Positions 44,216 through 56,300 of a DNA stretch of 64,000 nt are shown piece after piece. The notes under the pieces are model-generated. The model saw only the letters and a program-made list of their open reading frames with translations. It was not told where the DNA came from and did no database searches. Numbering within the stretch: position 1 is the first letter of the stretch; each line of letters starts with the position of its first letter. A program made the translations under genes and the position numbers. Source of the stretch: Luzula sylvatica (taxonomy: Eukaryota; Streptophyta; Magnoliopsida; Poales; Juncaceae); NCBI GenBank assembly GCA_946800325.1, contig OX326958.1, forward strand, positions 31,107,314-31,171,313, given 5' to 3'.

Positions 44216-45534
44216 GTCTCCCACTCAATTTCAGATCTACCTAAAAGGTACTTATGCATATCCAATATGCACGACTTTAGAGAATATAGCTCGCGTATCA
44301 AATACCAAGCTACGCACATCATATGTGCCAACTTTATAATCAAGCCAGATTTAGTACGACTCGTTGTGTGACCATCCATGTAGGCTGTTTCCAAAGCACT
44401 ACGAGCCCATGAGCGGGATCTAGTCACTCCATCATGGCTACCCATGTTAACACGAATAATGATTGTGATCATTGTGCCTATCTCGAATAGAGGTTATTAG
44501 TTCTCTTGTTAGCGATATCCGTTAATCAAAAGGCATGGTGGTAGTCATCCTTATATTTTGATTAACTATACTTTTCCTCGATACCGAATTGAGTTAACAA
44601 ATTTCAATCGATATTAACCGTTAATATCATTGATTGTGGCCACAGTTTTCGTTAATCAATTCATCGAGTGGCCAAAGAGATATCTCTTCCTTTCGGAATA
44701 AACAATTCCTATCTTGGAGACTCACATTGAATTCCGTGTTTCGGACAATACCCAACGATGACCGTTTTAACTCCCTGTTACGGTGAACGTAAGATCATAT
44801 CAAAGCATTGTGTTACGCACGTAACGCAATCAATGGTCCCCTCAAGTATGAAGAACCTAATACCCTACTCGTCGCAAGTCCATCTATAATGACTAAACCA
44901 TGTCATGGTCTCGCGGCTTCGGTCATATCCAATATATGTCACCTAGCATATATCTACGTTCCCGATTCGACAAACACCTTTGTCCTATGATTAGCAAAAC
45001 ATAATCATGTCCTCGGCTAACGTACTAGTGTACGCGTTCAGTCTATTCCCTTGTAATAGAAATGCTTCTCTCTTAAGCAAACTGACCCTGACTAGGGATA
45101 TTTAGAAATGAAACTTTAGGTGTGACGGTTTTGCTGCACATAATCCTCAATTATGCCGGCGTCCACACAAGCTCAAATCAGGGTTCATGTAATCAAATTA
45201 CACAACCCGCACACAGTTTCCATATAAGGTGAATGCATAAAAATTTAAGTAAACAAAATTTTTAAAAGGGATGCATTCATATGGATTAAGTATTTGAGTG
45301 ATACAACGTTTACCTATAGGTATCTCCATATCCACAACTTGCGAGGACTATCGTATTAGATAACTACACTCTACTCTCTTCTTCCTCCTCTAGGTATCTC
45401 ATACCCATAGTCATCGCATGACAGTCACGCGCGACTAGAGAGAGCGGTTTTGTAAACGGGTCCGCATGTTCCCGCTAGTGTTAATCTTCATCAGGTTTGG
45501 AACGTTTCCAATACCTACGATCACATCTTTTCAC
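44216..45534 (-). pseudogene. Old copia: end of RNase H and 3' untranslated region
   Basis: Near 45380-45480 (minus strand) the frame reads ADPFTKPLSLVARDCHAM, matching the C-terminus of copia RNase H (ADPFTKPLSRAKHEQHAR in the intact element). Downstream DNA (44560-45000) aligns with the 3' untranslated region of the intact element at 52050-52400 (shared: ACAATGCTTTGATAT, GATAGGAATTGTT, GAGATATCTCT). Confidence 0.82.
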
Positions 45535-45539
45535 AAAAT

Positions 45540-46168
45540 TGAAAGAAAATATGACTTAAGAATTAACTTGGAAGAATTTATATAAATAGACAATTCTGCA
45601 GTCAGAATAAGGTTCGTTCGAACTAACTATATCAGTGCGTTCGAACGGACTTATTCGTGATAAACAGAAGTGGGTTCGTTCGAACGAACATTTATGTGCG
45701 TTCGAACGAACTGGGTTCGTTCGAACGAACTATGTTAAGTTCGTTCGAACTGACCTGTTTCCTATATATATAAAGTTCTGATTCCGGAATTTGACCTAAG
45801 TTTTTCTAGGGTTTTGAGCCGTCGTTTCTCTTTCCTCTTCCACAGAATTCCAGATCAGATCTGGTGAGATTGAGAGGGAGATTCGAGCAAGGATCTTGAG
45901 AGATTGATCGTGACGGCGACTAGAACGGCGTTGGCGATTTCCGATTGGTCGAAATCAAGGTGGACACGAGTAGAGGGATTGCACGAGCGATTCTTGGAGA
46001 AGGTTCACGGATTTGGAGAAGTAATCGACACGTACTAACTTGTACGAGGTAATTATCTCCAACTCTTCCTTTTTCGTTGGTTTTAGGGCGTGATCCAGGG
46101 TAGAATTAGGTTACGCATGCGTGAATAATTCCGCTGCACACTATGATAATCGTGTGCGTAACCCTACA
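45540..46168 (+). repeat. 5' LTR of the young copia
   Basis: TGAAAGAAAATATG..CCCTACA, 629 bp. The U3 part carries six TTCGAA-centred palindromes (45611-45751), followed 12 bp later by a TATA box (TATATATATAAAG, about 45763-45774). Confidence 0.97.
45611..45751. repeat. U3 array of GTTCGTTCGAACGAAC palindromes
   Basis: Six sites centred on TTCGAA, several being full 16-bp palindromes GTTCGTTCGAACGAAC, spaced 17-40 bp, ending just before the TATA box. The same motif recurs at least five more times in the leader (46284-46505). The copy in the 3' LTR is at 52830-52970. Confidence 0.92.
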
Positions 46169-46169
46169 G

Positions 46170-46181
46170 TGGTATCAGAGC
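46170..46181 (+). promoter_or_regulatory. Primer binding site (initiator Met tRNA)
   Basis: TGGTATCAGAGC lies one base after the 5' LTR and is the standard plant retrotransposon primer site complementary to the 3' end of initiator methionine tRNA. Confidence 0.95.
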
Positions 46182-47511
46182 AATCGCTCGTTAAAACCAT
46201 CGAAAATCGATGATTTAATTCGAATTTAGGAAATTTTAGAATTTTAGGGCTGAATTTCAGAAATTAGAAAAGCTGGCAGAATAGGGTTCGTTCGAACGAA
46301 CTTGGAGTTGCGTTCGAACGAACTGGTCTGGTCGAACGAACCTAGTGTTCGGTTTGAACGGACTGATCTGTTCGAACGAACTTGGAGTTGCGTTCGAACG
46401 GACCTATTTCTGGTTCAAAAAAAAAAAAAAAAAAAAAAAAAATGTTGAAATTTTTTTTTTTCTGACGTTTCTCGATCGAACTTGGAGTTGCGATCGTTCG
46501 AACAATTTTCTGGACAACCAATTTTTTTTTCTGTCAAAAATGCCCAATAATTTTAAAATTTCCAATTTATAAATTCGATACGGTATAGCATATAGCCTAA
46601 AACGGGGATGATTGTTTGTGTTGCTTGTAATGTGTGTTGTGTGGGGGCCGGTGAGCTTTCCAAATTGTATTTTATTTAATTATGTGGGGACCGGTGAGTC
46701 TTCCAAAGTTGTAATAAAATAAAATAGGTTTAGTTTTGAAGAAGGACCTTCAAGGCAAGACGACACGAAGACGACACGACACGAAGATTGGATCTTCACA
46801 TGAAGCAATGAATCATCTTGGGTTTTAGGGTTGGGAATTTTAGGGTTTTATGATTGCTCATAAAACTAAAAGGCCTATATGCTATACCATAATTTTATTT
46901 GTTATTGTGAATGAATAAAATAAAAGATTTTAATAAAAAGTAAAATCCTCCCACGTAATTATCAAGTCTTATGTCTCCCTAAATGGAACCTTCTAAACTA
47001 GTGTTTGTTTATCTGTGTTGCATGGCCATAGTCTGGCACAGATTTACACGTGCGTAGCAAGGAAGGCATGCATTGATTAGGAATTGACGTGTTGCATGGC
47101 CATAGTCTGGCATGTCAATTCGCTGATTGAATGATATTCCATTTGTGGTTTGGACTTGACCAATTCACTAGCTAGGCTAGGGTTTGGGGCAAGGAGTGAG
47201 GTACACACACTCTGGTTTTGAGTTGGACTCAATACCGGACCTCACGAATAAAGCAAGAATCGTCTTGGAGATGATTGGACACCGTCCTACCCGACGTGAT
47301 GTAATTTTAAGTGGTTGGCCATAGTCACCTTAGAAATACGTTAAATAGGGATCTTGTCCATTATGAGATTTAAGGTATCAAATCTCCGTTTCAATAGTGG
47401 GGGCTATTTGAAATGATAAAATAATGGGTATTTCAAGTTATTTAAAAATGAATTTTAATATATGAAAGACCACGTTATTAATTACATTATTTTTCAAAAA
47501 TTGTAGAATTC
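46182..47511 (+). other. Long leader of the young copia
   Basis: Non-coding. Holds the TTCGAACGAA palindrome series (46284-46505), an A run of about 29 bases (46415-46442), and the motif CATGGCCATAGTCTGGCA three times in variant form (47023, 47093, 47308), a motif also seen in the 3' region (51735) and in the old copia leader (57175, 57110). Confidence 0.8.
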
Positions 47512-50500
47512 ATGGCTTTACCAAGTAATAACCGCTTCAGTTTGCGTTCCATTTTGGAAAGGGAACGAATGAACGGAAAGAATTTTCTCGACTGGCAGAG
47601 GAATCTGGGATTCGTTCTGAAACAGGAAGGAAAGGCACATGTCTTGGAGACGCCTATCCCTCCTGTGCCAGGGGATAAAGCAACTGAGGATGAGACATTC
47701 GAATATACGACCATGATGGACGATTCGAATGATGTCACATGCCTCATGTTGGCTACTATGACTCCTGAATATCAAATCCAATTTGAGAAACAGGATGCAT
47801 ACGAGATTATGAAACAGCTCAGGGAGATGTTTCAGGTTCAAGCAAGGGTGGAGAAGTACCAAGCTCTTGGCAATGCGACGCAATGCAAGATGCAAGATGG
47901 TACGCCTGTTAGCTCGCACCTTCTCAAGATGAAAGGATATTTCGATCATCTTGATAGGCTTGGCATCAAATTCGAGGTGGAGTTACAAACTGATTTGATC
48001 ATGTTGTCGCTGCCACCAAGTTTCGATTCGTTCATTTCACATTTCCACATGTCAGACATGAAAAGGACCATTCCCCAGCTTATCGGAATGCTCAGAACAT
48101 TCGAAGCTGACATGAAACCACGGTACATGAAGTCTAGGACTTCGGAAGTATTGGTGGTTGAAGGGAAGAGTCCAAGCAATGGGAACAAAAACAAGAAGAG
48201 GAAGGCAAAGGGTAACAAGGTTGCGCCTAAGCCTGTGGGCAAGAAAGCCAAGGATGACAAGAAGTGTTTCCACTGCCTCAAGGAGGGGCATTGGAAGCGT
48301 GATTGCGAGATCTTCCTGAGGGAGAGCAAGCAAAAGACCGCTTCCTTGGACACACCGGCATCAGGTATTTTTGTTATCGAATCTTATTTCTTTACTTCAT
48401 TATCATGGGTGTTGGACACTGGATGCGGGACTCATATTTGTAATAATATGCAGGGCCTAAGAAGTAGAAGATCATTGATTCGTGACGAAGTTGATTTACG
48501 CGTCGGGAATGGAGCTAGAGTAGCAGCATTAGCCGAAGGGACGTATGATTTAACTTTGCCAAATGGACTTATTTTAGTTTTGGATAATTGTTGTTATGTA
48601 CCTACTTTGAGTAGGAGTATTATTTCTGTTTCTAGACTTATTGCGGATGGATATGAATTAGTTATTGGTACTAATGATTGTTTTATTTGCAAGAATGGCA
48701 TTTTCTTTAGTAATGTTCTAGTTGAAAATGGTCTATATGTCTTGGATTTAGATAATAACAACAATAATCAGTCCATTTATAACATAAATACTACTCAAAC
48801 TAATGAAACATACTCATGGCATTGTCGTCTCGGACACATAAACGAGAAACGCATTGCTAGACTCCAAAAGGATGGAGTGCTAGATTCTTTTGACTTAGAG
48901 TCAATAGAAAATTACGAATCTTGTTTGATGGGTAAGATGACAAAGACACCTTTCTCCAAGAAAGGAGAAAGATCGAAAGATGTGTTGGCCCTCATACATT
49001 CTGATGTATGTGGACCGATGAGTGTCGAGGCTAGAAATGGGTATCGCTACTTCGTGACTTTTACTGACGATTATAGTAGATATGGATATCTATACTTAAT
49101 GCGTCATAAAAGTGAAACTTTTGAGAAATTCAAAGAGTTTCAACACGAAGTAGAACTTCAACTGGGCAAGAAAGTAAAAGCCATTCGATCGGATCGAGGT
49201 GGTGAATACTTGAGCTATGAGTTTGAGGACTATCTTCGAGATTGTGGTATAGTATCACAATGGACTCCACCCGGTACACCCCAATGGAATGGAGTGTCCG
49301 AGAGGAGGAATCGGACCTTGTTGGACATGGTTCGCTCGATGATGAGTCGAACGGATTTGCCAAAGTCATTTTGGGGTTTCGCGCTTCAAACGGCCGCTCA
49401 TATACTGAATAAAGTTCCGACCAAATCAGTTGACAAGACACCATATGAGATATGGCATGGCAAGGTGCCATCATTGTCTTATCTAAAGATTTGGGGTTGC
49501 GAGGCATACGTCAAAAGGTTATTGACGGAAAAACTCGAGCCAAGATCAGACAAGTGTTTATTTGTGGGGTATCCTCAAGAAACCAAAGGATACTACTTTT
49601 ACTTGCCTAGCGAAAACAAGGTTTTCGTGGCTCGACGAGGACACTTCTTAGAGAAGGAATTCCTAGATCGTCAAGCCAGTGGGAGTAAAATTGATCTCGA
49701 AGAAATTCGAGAACCACAAAGTGAACAAGTTGATCTGGAACAAGATTCTGAGTTACCATTGGATGGTGAACCAGAATCTAGTACACAAGCTATACGTAGA
49801 TCTAGTAGGAATCGTCAAGAACCTGAGAGATATGGATTTCTCATTAGTAATGACGATGATGAGTTGACTCTAGATGACGAGCCAACTTCCTACAAAGGTG
49901 CTATGTCTAGCCTGGATTCCTCGAAATGGCATGACGCCATGAAAATCGAGATCCAGTCCATGTCTGATAATAAGGTTTGGAATCTTATTGATCTACCTAA
50001 TGGTGCTAAGACCGTTGGGTGCAAATGGGTTTTCAAGAAGAAAACCGACATGGATGGTCATGTACACACTTTTAAAGCAAGACTGGTGGCGAAAGGTTTC
50101 AAGCAAATCCATGGTATAGACTATGATGAAACGTTTTCTCCAGTAGCCATGTTTAAAAGTATTCACATTCTTCTAGCAATAGCTGCATATCACGATTATG
50201 AGATATGGCAGATGGATGTCAAAACCGCTTTCCTTAACGGGAACCTTACCGAGGATGTGTATATGACACAACCCGAGGGTTTTGTCGATCCAAAGAATAC
50301 GAATAAAGTGTGCAAGCTTGTGAGATCCATTTATGGATTAAAACAAGCATCTCGTGCGTGGAACATACGATTCGATGAGGTCATCGCAAAGTATGGTTTC
50401 ATTCAAAACATTGAGGAACCTTGTGTATACAAGAAATTCAGTGGGAGTTCGGTCGTATTCCTCATCTTGTACGTGGACGACATCTTACTCATTGGAAATG

Positions 50501-51459
50501 ACATCCCAATGCTTAACCAGGTTAAGGCATATTTGGGTAGTCAATTTGCAATGAAGGACTTAGGAGAAGCCGCCTATATTTTAGGTGTGAAGATCTATAG
50601 AGATAGATCGAGGAGACTTCTCGGACTAAGTCAAAGTACATATATTGACAAAGTGGTAACTAGGTTTCACATGGAGCAATCCAAGAAAGGATTTCTGCCA
50701 ATGTCACATGGCATCGCTCTCACTAAGGCTCAGTGTCCTTCAACGGATGCTGAACGTGAGCGAATGAGTCGGATCCCATACGCTTCGGCTATAGGATCGA
50801 TCATGTATGCCATGATATGTACTAGACCAGATGTCGCATATGCGTTGAGTGTGACTTCCCGCTATCAGTCTGATCCCGGGGAAGTTCACTGGTCCGCCGT
50901 CAAGAGCATTCTTAAGTATCTCAGGAATACTAAAGATATGTTTCTTGTCTATGGTGGTGCGGAAAGAGATCTGGTTATCCAAGGATATACAGATGCTAGT
51001 TTCCAAACTTGCCCGGACGATTTCCAATCTCAAAGTGGTTACGTCTTCACGCTCAATGGCGGAGCTGTTGTTTGGAAAAGCTCCAAACAGAAGACGGTGG
51101 CTGATTTTACAACTGAAGCGGAATACATCGCGGCTTCGGAAGCCGCAAAGGAGGCTGTCTGGCTACGACAGTTCGTGATGGAACTTGGCGTTGTGCCAAG
51201 CATCTCGGGTCCCATGGATGTATATTGTGACAATAACGGAGCGATAGCACAATCCAAGGAACCGCGAGCGCATCACAGGTCCAAGCATGTACTCCGGCGT
51301 TACCACTTGATTCGTGAGATTACGAAGAGAGGTGACGTGAGAATACTGAAGATACCTACTGATGATAACGTGGCCGATCCATTTACGAAGCCACTATCAC
51401 GTGCCAAGCATGAGCAGCATGCTAGGGCGATAGGATTGGGATATCTATCGCAGTGTTAG
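47512..51459 (+). CDS. Ty1/copia Gag-Pol polyprotein, 1315 residues
   Basis: Single open frame. Order: Gag (residues about 1-240), zinc knuckle CX2CX4HX4C (252-265, CFHCLKEGHWKRDC), aspartic protease with DTG (302-304), GAG-pre-integrase and integrase (HSDVCGP, IRSDRGGEY, WNGVSERRNRTL as DDE region), reverse transcriptase with YVDD (987-990), RNase H (TDAS, TEAEY, DNNGAI) ending FTKPLSRAKHEQHARAIGLG. Makes the particle, protease, integrase and RT/RNase H for copying via RNA. In the integrase HHCC zinc site the first Cys is replaced by Tyr468 (NYESCLMGK where relatives have C-x-x-C). Frame otherwise intact. Confidence 0.97.
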   Translation: MALPSNNRFSLRSILERERMNGKNFLDWQRNLGFVLKQEGKAHVLETPIPPVPGDKATEDETFEYTTMMDDSNDVTCLMLATMTPEYQIQFEKQDAYEIMKQLREMFQVQARVEKYQALGNATQCKMQDGTPVSSHLLKMKGYFDHLDRLGIKFEVELQTDLIMLSLPPSFDSFISHFHMSDMKRTIPQLIGMLRTFEADMKPRYMKSRTSEVLVVEGKSPSNGNKNKKRKAKGNKVAPKPVGKKAKDDKKCFHCLKEGHWKRDCEIFLRESKQKTASLDTPASGIFVIESYFFTSLSWVLDTGCGTHICNNMQGLRSRRSLIRDEVDLRVGNGARVAALAEGTYDLTLPNGLILVLDNCCYVPTLSRSIISVSRLIADGYELVIGTNDCFICKNGIFFSNVLVENGLYVLDLDNNNNNQSIYNINTTQTNETYSWHCRLGHINEKRIARLQKDGVLDSFDLESIENYESCLMGKMTKTPFSKKGERSKDVLALIHSDVCGPMSVEARNGYRYFVTFTDDYSRYGYLYLMRHKSETFEKFKEFQHEVELQLGKKVKAIRSDRGGEYLSYEFEDYLRDCGIVSQWTPPGTPQWNGVSERRNRTLLDMVRSMMSRTDLPKSFWGFALQTAAHILNKVPTKSVDKTPYEIWHGKVPSLSYLKIWGCEAYVKRLLTEKLEPRSDKCLFVGYPQETKGYYFYLPSENKVFVARRGHFLEKEFLDRQASGSKIDLEEIREPQSEQVDLEQDSELPLDGEPESSTQAIRRSSRNRQEPERYGFLISNDDDELTLDDEPTSYKGAMSSLDSSKWHDAMKIEIQSMSDNKVWNLIDLPNGAKTVGCKWVFKKKTDMDGHVHTFKARLVAKGFKQIHGIDYDETFSPVAMFKSIHILLAIAAYHDYEIWQMDVKTAFLNGNLTEDVYMTQPEGFVDPKNTNKVCKLVRSIYGLKQASRAWNIRFDEVIAKYGFIQNIEEPCVYKKFSGSSVVFLILYVDDILLIGNDIPMLNQVKAYLGSQFAMKDLGEAAYILGVKIYRDRSRRLLGLSQSTYIDKVVTRFHMEQSKKGFLPMSHGIALTKAQCPSTDAERERMSRIPYASAIGSIMYAMICTRPDVAYALSVTSRYQSDPGEVHWSAVKSILKYLRNTKDMFLVYGGAERDLVIQGYTDASFQTCPDDFQSQSGYVFTLNGGAVVWKSSKQKTVADFTTEAEYIAASEAAKEAVWLRQFVMELGVVPSISGPMDVYCDNNGAIAQSKEPRAHHRSKHVLRRYHLIREITKRGDVRILKIPTDDNVADPFTKPLSRAKHEQHARAIGLGYLSQC

Positions 51460-52747
51460 ATTGGGTGTTTTATTTATGTTTCTTATTGTATAAGGGGATT
51501 CGATCTGCCTAGTGCAAGTGGGAGAACATTTATTATGCCCTAGGCGTGTTATTTGGATTGTATTTGTTTATGAGACAGATATTTATATTATTATTCTTCA
51601 TATGACCTAAACCTTCATATTTCAAAAATTTTAAATAACAAGAAAGTGTGTGAGGTTATTCGATTATAATAATCGGATAGACCTTGAATTTTATTCTAGT
51701 TTAGTGCATCGAGTCAGTTGAGAATAATATGTTGCATGGCCATAGTCTGGCATATTGATTCGTCAATTGAATGATAGTAAAACCACTAAACGGAATGAAT
51801 ATAATTCTAAAACGTCCCTGGTGTATAAAGTTGTTCATAGGTTTGAACCAGGTAGTCCATTCACTGAATGGAGACTTTTACATACACTGGCATATTCGTA
51901 GATGAGATGATCAGGTTTTACTGATCTGGGACGGTAGCGTCGATTCTAGAATATGGATATACGCGGCGTCGTATATTGGACTGACCACTATATGAGTTTG
52001 TGACATGATCAGAGTCATTGGAGACGAACTCATATCCAGATAGTGTGTTTTAGTTCTTCATACTTGAGTGATCTCACGGATACCTAGTATGTGAAAAGAC
52101 AATGCTTTGATATAATTAACCCTACGCGTAACTATGTAGCAGAAATTACTATTGGGTATTGTTTTTAGCATAGGCAAAGGATGTGAGATTGCAAGATAGG
52201 AATTGTTCCTTTCTAACTTTGAAAAAGGATAGAGGGAGATATCTCTCGGGCCCCTCGATTGAATTGAGATTGATGAAATGCTTGGCCAAGCTCGATGGAA
52301 CTCAGTAGAGTTCGCATTGTTATTATCAACCTAATTCTTATCGAGAAAGAGTGTATCTGATCAAAAAGAAAAGGGGATGACTTGAAGTCTTACGCTTCAC
52401 CGTGACCCTTTTGATCGGAAGATATCGCGAACAAGAGGACTAGTAACACTTATCTGAGTTAGGCATGAAGATGTACTGCATCTTCATAAAGGTGTTCTCC
52501 ACCTTTTTCGTGCTAATTCTGGGTAGGTATTAACGGCAGTCTAGTGCTCGCAATACCTTGTGGATTGCTGCCATATCCACTGCCAGTCTTAGACGAACCT
52601 ACACGGTCACACCAAGATTTCGTAATATATCGGATTCTCAAGATATTGCTCACCAATACGTTTGTTGGACAAACAAAATGGAATCACGTGAAATTGGATC
52701 TCACGACATATATTGGACATATGGCCAAGTTGATTAAGTCTTAATCC
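51460..52747 (+). other. 3' untranslated region of the young copia
   Basis: Non-coding. Contains a second polypurine-like site GCAAGTGGGAGAAC (about 51515-51528), another CATGGCCATAGTCTGGCA (51735), and blocks shared with the old copia 3' region. No second ORF of meaning. Confidence 0.75.
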
Positions 52748-52758
52748 AAGAGGGAGTT
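52748..52758 (+). promoter_or_regulatory. Polypurine tract before the 3' LTR
   Basis: AAGAGGGAGTT directly precedes the 3' LTR start TGAAAG, the expected place of plus-strand priming. Confidence 0.88.
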
Positions 52759-53387
52759 TGAAAGAAAATATGACTTAAGAATTAACTTGGAAGAATTTAT
52801 ATAAATAGACAATTCTGCAGTCAGAATAAGGTTCGTTCGAACTAACTATATCAGTGCGTTCGAACGGACTTATTCGTGATAAACAGAAGTGGGTTCGTTC
52901 GAACGAACATTTATGTGCGTTCGAACGAACTGGGTTCGTTCGAACGAACTATGTTAAGTTCGTTCGAACTGACCTGTTTCCTATATATATAAAGTTCTGA
53001 TTCCGGAATTTGACCTAAGTTTTTCTAGGGTTTTGAGCCGTCGTTTCTCTTTCCTCTTCCACAGAATTCCAGATCAGATCTGGTGAGATTGAGAGGGAGA
53101 TTCGAGCAAGGATCTTGAGAGATTGATCGTGACGGCGACTAGAACGGCGTTGGCGATTTCCGATTGGTCGAAATCAAGGTGGACACGAGTAGAGGGATTG
53201 CACGAGCGATTCTTGGAGAAGGTTCACGGATTTGGAGAAGTAATCGACACGTACTAACTTGTACGAGGTAATTATCTCCAACTCTTCCTTTTTCGTTGGT
53301 TTTAGGGCGTGATCCAGGGTAGAATTAGGTTACGCATGCGTGAATAATTCCGCTGCACACTATGATAATCGTGCGCGTAACCCTACA
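52759..53387 (+). repeat. 3' LTR of the young copia
   Basis: 629 bp, identical by eye to the 5' LTR except C at 53374. Followed by the AAAAT target duplication. Confidence 0.97.
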
Positions 53388-53392
53388 AAAAT

Positions 53393-56300
53393 TTCATGGA
53401 TCAAATGAAATTTTCTGAGTATTAGCTAGAAGTGGTTTTGACCTCGGCATTTTTGGCTTGTACTATTGCGTATCACGCAATACACAACCACAAATCCGAT
53501 AACTCGTGACTACTCGAGTTTGGTCATGTATCCTTGATCCATACCGCTTCCTTTTGCGATTAATAACCGCAATATACTCGCCTCCGTAAATAGAATCATA
53601 AATTATTGGTCTTGTGGAACAGTTCTACATAACCATGTTTTCGTTTAAGCAAAACATGTACACACTTTGTGATCGAAAGTCGTGCTACATATTTGAACGT
53701 GTCATATTTGGAAACTGTTGTTGTTATAACTCTTTATAACCAACACGTTCTCCACACCATTATAGATAAAATAAAATCCTGAATTCTTGTGCAAAGTATT
53801 CATGAATAACATTCACCGCTATCAATACAAATCCCGATGGGTTTAAATATACATAACCATTATGTATATATATGTATAACCATTATACATTCACAAGAGT
53901 TAGTCTCATGTAATCGCATTACATTCAAACTCGTGTGATTGCCATGGATTTTATTGATGGTGAACTAGACGCTCTATGTGTACGACGTATAGCCACATAC
54001 ATATCATGACAGATATAATAGGTCCTCACATCAAATGTAAAGCATCATATTATTATTTTTCGCCCTATTTGATGTCTCACATCGAGCCGTAAAAAATTTC
54101 TGTCATTCGACATTTCGATTTAACTCCTCCAAGGAGTTATATGTTGAAAACCATTTTCAACAATATGTCGATATATGTGTGATAATATAGAACGAGGAAC
54201 TTATTAGATCTATCATATAGATCTTCACGCTTAATTCATAAGCGGTCTCGCCTAAATCCTTTGTCGTTACAAGAAATATAACGTGGCTCCCACTAACCTT
54301 CATGTATACACAAAGTTTCCATTTGTTCCGACAATTTTATAACAGTTTATGACTTCGTCAAAACGAATATTCCAATTCCGAGAAGCTTTCTCTAATCCAT
54401 CAAATGGATCGTTAAAGCGTGCATATCTTATCCCCGATTCTTATGAATCGACAAAACCGTAAGGTTGTGTCAATACACATCCTTCCATAAAATTTCTGTC
54501 AAGAAATTCGGTTTTGACATCCATTTTGCCACAGCACATAGTCATAATACGCGACCATGGCAAGCAGAATTTTGAGAATGTGAAAGCATGGCAACATGCG
54601 AAAACATTTCTTCATAGTTCGACTATGAAATATTTGAAACTTTTCGCTACTAGCCTCGCTTTGTTATATGCATATTCCTATCCGTGTTGGTTCTCATCTT
54701 GAAAAATCATTCACATTTCATGGGTCTAACCCTGAAAGTAATGAAATCAAGTTCTAAACTTGATAATTTACACGGATCGAATCTCAGATTTCATGACACC
54801 TTGCCATGTGGAACCTTTACTTTTCATAGCATCCTTGTAGGATATCGAATCACCATATGATTTCGATCTATCATCATTAGCAACGATAAATCCGTCTTTA
54901 CCGACTTATGATATAGCCTACTTGATCTATGAAAAATTCCTTTGTGTGTTCGACTCGTATTCATCAACTCTTGATGAAGTCGTGTCAACTTTCAACGGTA
55001 CAATGTTCATTTTCCAGATCTCGAACTCTTTCGAGATTTATTCTACTCCCACTAGCCCGCATAGAGATAAGCGACATCAAGTTCCAAACTTGTGCGCATC
55101 CAGTCCTCCTCTAAGAAGGCATCTCTTCGAGCTACGAAAATCTCATTTTCGTCGAGACGTTAGAACTAATACCCTTTAGTTTCCTTAAGGATATATGATA
55201 AACGAACAATTTTCAGATTTGGGATTGAGTTTAACCGAAACAAATTTCGAAATATACTCACATCGTCAAATCTCTACAAATGATAACTTCGAACCATTCC
55301 GATCCATATCTCATATGGCGTCTTTTGTACCGATTAGAAGGTTTATGGTCCATATCTTATATGCAACCATTCATTAGTGCCGCTGTCTCAAGGGCGTATC
55401 CCCAAAATATTTTTGGGAGATCCGTTTGACTTATCATTTATCGAACCATGTCTAACATGCGTTCATTTCCTCTTTTCTAATACATATCGATGTTCCGAAA
55501 TTAAGATAATTGTGAAACGATTCAACAATCATGAATGATAATCAATACTTATAACTCAAATATCGCCTCTTCGATCCAATCGAAGTGCGTAGCTCAAATA
55601 CTCGCCTTCTCGATCCTATCGAAAGGGCTTTGATTTTCTTGCTAAGTTGATTTTGTATTTTGTTTTGAAAACTCTTTGAACCTTTCAAAAGTCTCCGCTT
55701 CGGCACGCATTAAACATATATTACCGTATATACTTTAACCGTCCGTAAACGTAACAAAATACCGATAGCCTCCTCTTGCCTCGGAATTTATCAGAACATT
55801 TACATCTTAATGTAATTTCCAATAATTCGTTGGATCTTTATCCAGCCTTTGGAGAATGACGTCTTTTGTCGTCTTGCCTAATAAATAAGTATCGCATTAA
55901 TCAATCAAATCTAATTCGAATGATTCTAGCAATCCATCATATGGAATCTAGATACACATATCTCGTTTATATGGCCAAGACGGCAACGTCAAAATAAGCA
56001 ATCAACTTCTAGGTTTAATCCTCCTCGGATTTCACCGTTCTTTGAGACATTAGATTGGACAACTCCTTGTCTGAACTTTCTGTTTGGAAAACAATTTCCC
56101 AAAATATCCTTAGACATTTATTTCTTTCGATCCCGCCTTTGAATTACAAGGACATCCACGCATCTCAGTGCATTGGATTCCTCGGATGCTCCAAGCATCT
56201 CCAATTCAAATTTAAATCGCATCTTATGCAATTTCGGGATCAACTTATCTATCGAATGCATATGATATTCGGTCACGAAGATCAAATCTCGTACCATCAA

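Larger units (their letters stand above)
45540..53387 (+). mobile_element. Young Ty1/copia retrotransposon, complete, 7848 bp
   Basis: Two 629-bp LTRs, TG..CA ends, a primer binding site, one long gag-pol ORF, a polypurine tract and a perfect 5-bp target duplication AAAAT (45535-45539, 53388-53392). The LTRs differ at one site that I could find (T at 46155, C at 53374), so the insertion is recent. It lies within the RNase H region of an older copia of the same broad lineage, in the opposite orientation. Its 1.3-kb 3' untranslated region and 1.3-kb leader are long for a copia element. Confidence 0.97.

Noticed and set aside
47487..51257. Numerous minus-strand ORFs opposite the copia polyprotein
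   Set aside because: Shadows of the long plus-strand coding frame.
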